Origin: Bacteroidetes bacterium UBA4414
Lineage (GTDB): Bacteria > Bacteroidota > Bacteroidia > Chitinophagales > Chitinophagaceae
Assembly (NCBI GenBank): GCA_002389765.1
Contig: DGQM01000023.1
Span: 111,904 to 175,903 of the forward strand
Direction: 5' to 3'
DNA: 64,000 nt
This document shows positions 62,556 through 64,000 of this stretch, piece by piece. The notes under the pieces are model-generated. The model was not told the origin of the DNA. It searched no databases and saw only the letters and a program-made list of their open reading frames with translations. The position numbers and the translations under genes are program-made. Position 1 is the first letter of the stretch. Every line of letters starts with the position of its first letter.

Positions 62556-64000
62556 TACCCGTCTTGCTGAAAAAGCCGGCAGGTTTGCATTTATACTAAG
62601 CCTGTGGGCTTGTATGCTATTTTCTTTGGTGGCAGATGCACAACCAATGATGCATCGCAAAAACCCGACGCAACGCTACGAGATAGATGCCAAGCGTATG
62701 GGTACCGATATGCTAAGTGCTGATGCATTGCCCCGCAGCAGAGAGTTTAAACGCATAGACAGCAGCTATTATGTAGGCTGGCTGTATGAAGGAGCCTACA
62801 AGCACGAACATGCTGCCGACTACCTGGGTTATAAAAATGCGGCGCAACCTTTAGAGAAAGCGCTGGCTTTGATAGAGCGTGACTATAGAAAAGAGCTGGC
62901 TACACGTAGTGCAGATGTTGCGGTGTACGTATACGCTTATCGTTACCAGATAGACTATACAACCATAGCCTATTTGCTGATGGATTGCTATGCTAATACA
63001 GATGACCCTGTAAAAGTATACAACCTGCTGCGTCGTACATTGAAATGGAATTTTCAGCGAGACTATATGCTGGATGCATATAACTATCTGGGGTGGACCG
63101 TGCATCGCAATCGCTTCTACACTACCGATAAATACTTCTTCCTAAAAAACAGTATTGAAGCAAATGAGAAGCTGGCAAACAAATACTTAGATTCAAGTCT
63201 GCGACGCATAGAAATAAACAGAAGGCTGAACACAGGCATCTTCCCACCGGGATATGAGCAGCAGGAGAAGAACAGTGTGTATCACTATAAAGCAATGCTA
63301 TACAGCTATGCCATCAAAGTAGACTCTGCAAAGTATTTCTACGAACTGCTGCGTAAGAGCGGCATCTTTCCGCACAACAACTATGCAACCTTCCGTAGCA
63401 TTTGTGGCGATTTTCGTGAAGCAGAAAAAGAATATGAAGAAGCTATATCGCAAGACAGCAGAGATAAGCGTCTGAAGGAATGGGCTTACTATACCAGCAT
63501 CATCGATATATATAAAGGTCAGCCCAAAGAGGGTATTTCACTGATGCGCGATATGATAAAAGCCAATGGCTCTACACCGGGCTATGGCTGGTATAATATT
63601 GCATTGGCAAGGGCTTCGTACTACGATGGTGAACTGCCGGAGGCACAGCGCTACATCAACAAAGCAGCGGAGTTTAAAGAACTGCATATAGGTACTACAC
63701 TGGGACAAACACATTATGACTTCAGCACACAGTTGGTGAAGCTGATGAACAAAGAAGCTGAACTGGAACATCAGAAATTTGAAAACAGCAACTGGTGGTA
63801 CAACCCAAATGTGCTTACTAATATGGCAAAACTGCTGAGCGAGAAATATGTGCAACAGTATCTTATCATCAACCAGTTTGCCATGAACCCTGAAAGGGAT
63901 AAAGTGGTGTACAAACTCTTTAGCACAGAGAGTACTGTAAGCTGGGATGAAATATGGTACCTGATAAAAGACTTCAGCACTAAGTTTTTCCTGAAGCGTT
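62548..64000 (+). CDS. TPR-like secreted protein (runs off the window)
   Basis: Partial, at least 484 aa. ATG 62548 overlaps the end of the moxR gene (ATGCATAA). Hydrophobic N-terminal segment (FAFILSLWACMLFSLVADAQ) with signal-peptide-like end; the rest is helical TPR-type sequence (KANGSTPGYGWYNIALARASYYDGELPEAQRYINKAAEFKELH). The frame is open to the last base. Likely a partner in a MoxR operon; function unknown. Confidence 0.8.
   Translation, partial: MHNTRLAEKAGRFAFILSLWACMLFSLVADAQPMMHRKNPTQRYEIDAKRMGTDMLSADALPRSREFKRIDSSYYVGWLYEGAYKHEHAADYLGYKNAAQPLEKALALIERDYRKELATRSADVAVYVYAYRYQIDYTTIAYLLMDCYANTDDPVKVYNLLRRTLKWNFQRDYMLDAYNYLGWTVHRNRFYTTDKYFFLKNSIEANEKLANKYLDSSLRRIEINRRLNTGIFPPGYEQQEKNSVYHYKAMLYSYAIKVDSAKYFYELLRKSGIFPHNNYATFRSICGDFREAEKEYEEAISQDSRDKRLKEWAYYTSIIDIYKGQPKEGISLMRDMIKANGSTPGYGWYNIALARASYYDGELPEAQRYINKAAEFKELHIGTTLGQTHYDFSTQLVKLMNKEAELEHQKFENSNWWYNPNVLTNMAKLLSEKYVQQYLIINQFAMNPERDKVVYKLFSTESTVSWDEIWYLIKDFSTKFFLKR

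Overview
The window reads as a Bacteroidetes chromosome, most like the Chitinophagaceae and relatives. Direct evidence: many promoters carry the Bacteroidetes -7 box TAnnTTTG (three with a TTG about 20-21 nt upstream), Shine-Dalgarno sequences are weak, TonB-dependent receptors and Bacteroidetes-only DUFs (DUF349, DUF4197, DUF4290, DUF4293, DUF6089/PorG) are present, and type IX secretion (T9SS) regulator, component and cargo genes occur together. Most of the window is ordinary core genome with moderate GC.

Layout. 0.1-1.2 kb: ArsR-like regulator and a PaaY-like hexapeptide protein. 1.27-2.96 kb: an AT-rich accessory island that I read as a complete retron, with its own promoter, a structured ncRNA (msr-msd candidate), a 72-aa ORF whose start codon lies 2 nt past the ncRNA's closing repeat, an XRE-type HTH gene and a retron reverse transcriptase. 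It abuts the conserved rpmH-rnpA-yidD cluster (2.96-3.8 kb), in which both rnpA and yidD lack a normal start codon. 3.9-8 kb: TPR protein, PstS-like lipoprotein, small membrane protein, Lys/Ala repeat histone-like protein, rpmA-rplU. 8.1-18.8 kb: GH3-family enzyme, TonB-dependent receptor, DUF4197, DUF349, thioredoxin-like protein, UvrD-type helicase fused to a Cas4/AddB-like Fe-S nuclease. 18.9-24.6 kb: OmpA/TSP3 protein, rpiB, tatC, and an ECF sigma factor paired with an anti-sigma-like membrane-anchored serine protease. 24.9-31.9 kb: small lipoprotein, TerB-like protein, DUF4290, murA (active-site Cys replaced by Asp), outer membrane protein, DUF4293, serS, moxR.

32-44 kb: T9SS cargo protein; TPP riboswitch controlling a TonB-dependent receptor (likely thiamine uptake); zinc peptidase; CstB-like persulfide dioxygenase/rhodanese; porin-like protein; aminopeptidase P; GEVED-domain T9SS cargo. 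44-55 kb: LEA2 lipoprotein, lone transketolase C-terminal subunit, SUI1, thioredoxin, DUF2306, SGNH hydrolase with T9SS tail, purL, folB, beta-propeller protein with a haem-like motif. 55-64 kb: Omp85 protein, nadK, porG, GNAT, porX, ParE/antitoxin pair, a second moxR and a TPR gene that runs off the end.

The best candidate for a poorly described system is the retron with its ncRNA-locked small ORF. Secondary points are the TPP-riboswitch receptor with a start-codon hairpin, the sigma/anti-sigma-protease pair, the Asp-type MurA and the non-canonical starts of rnpA and yidD. No tRNA, rRNA, CRISPR array, IS element or prophage was seen.
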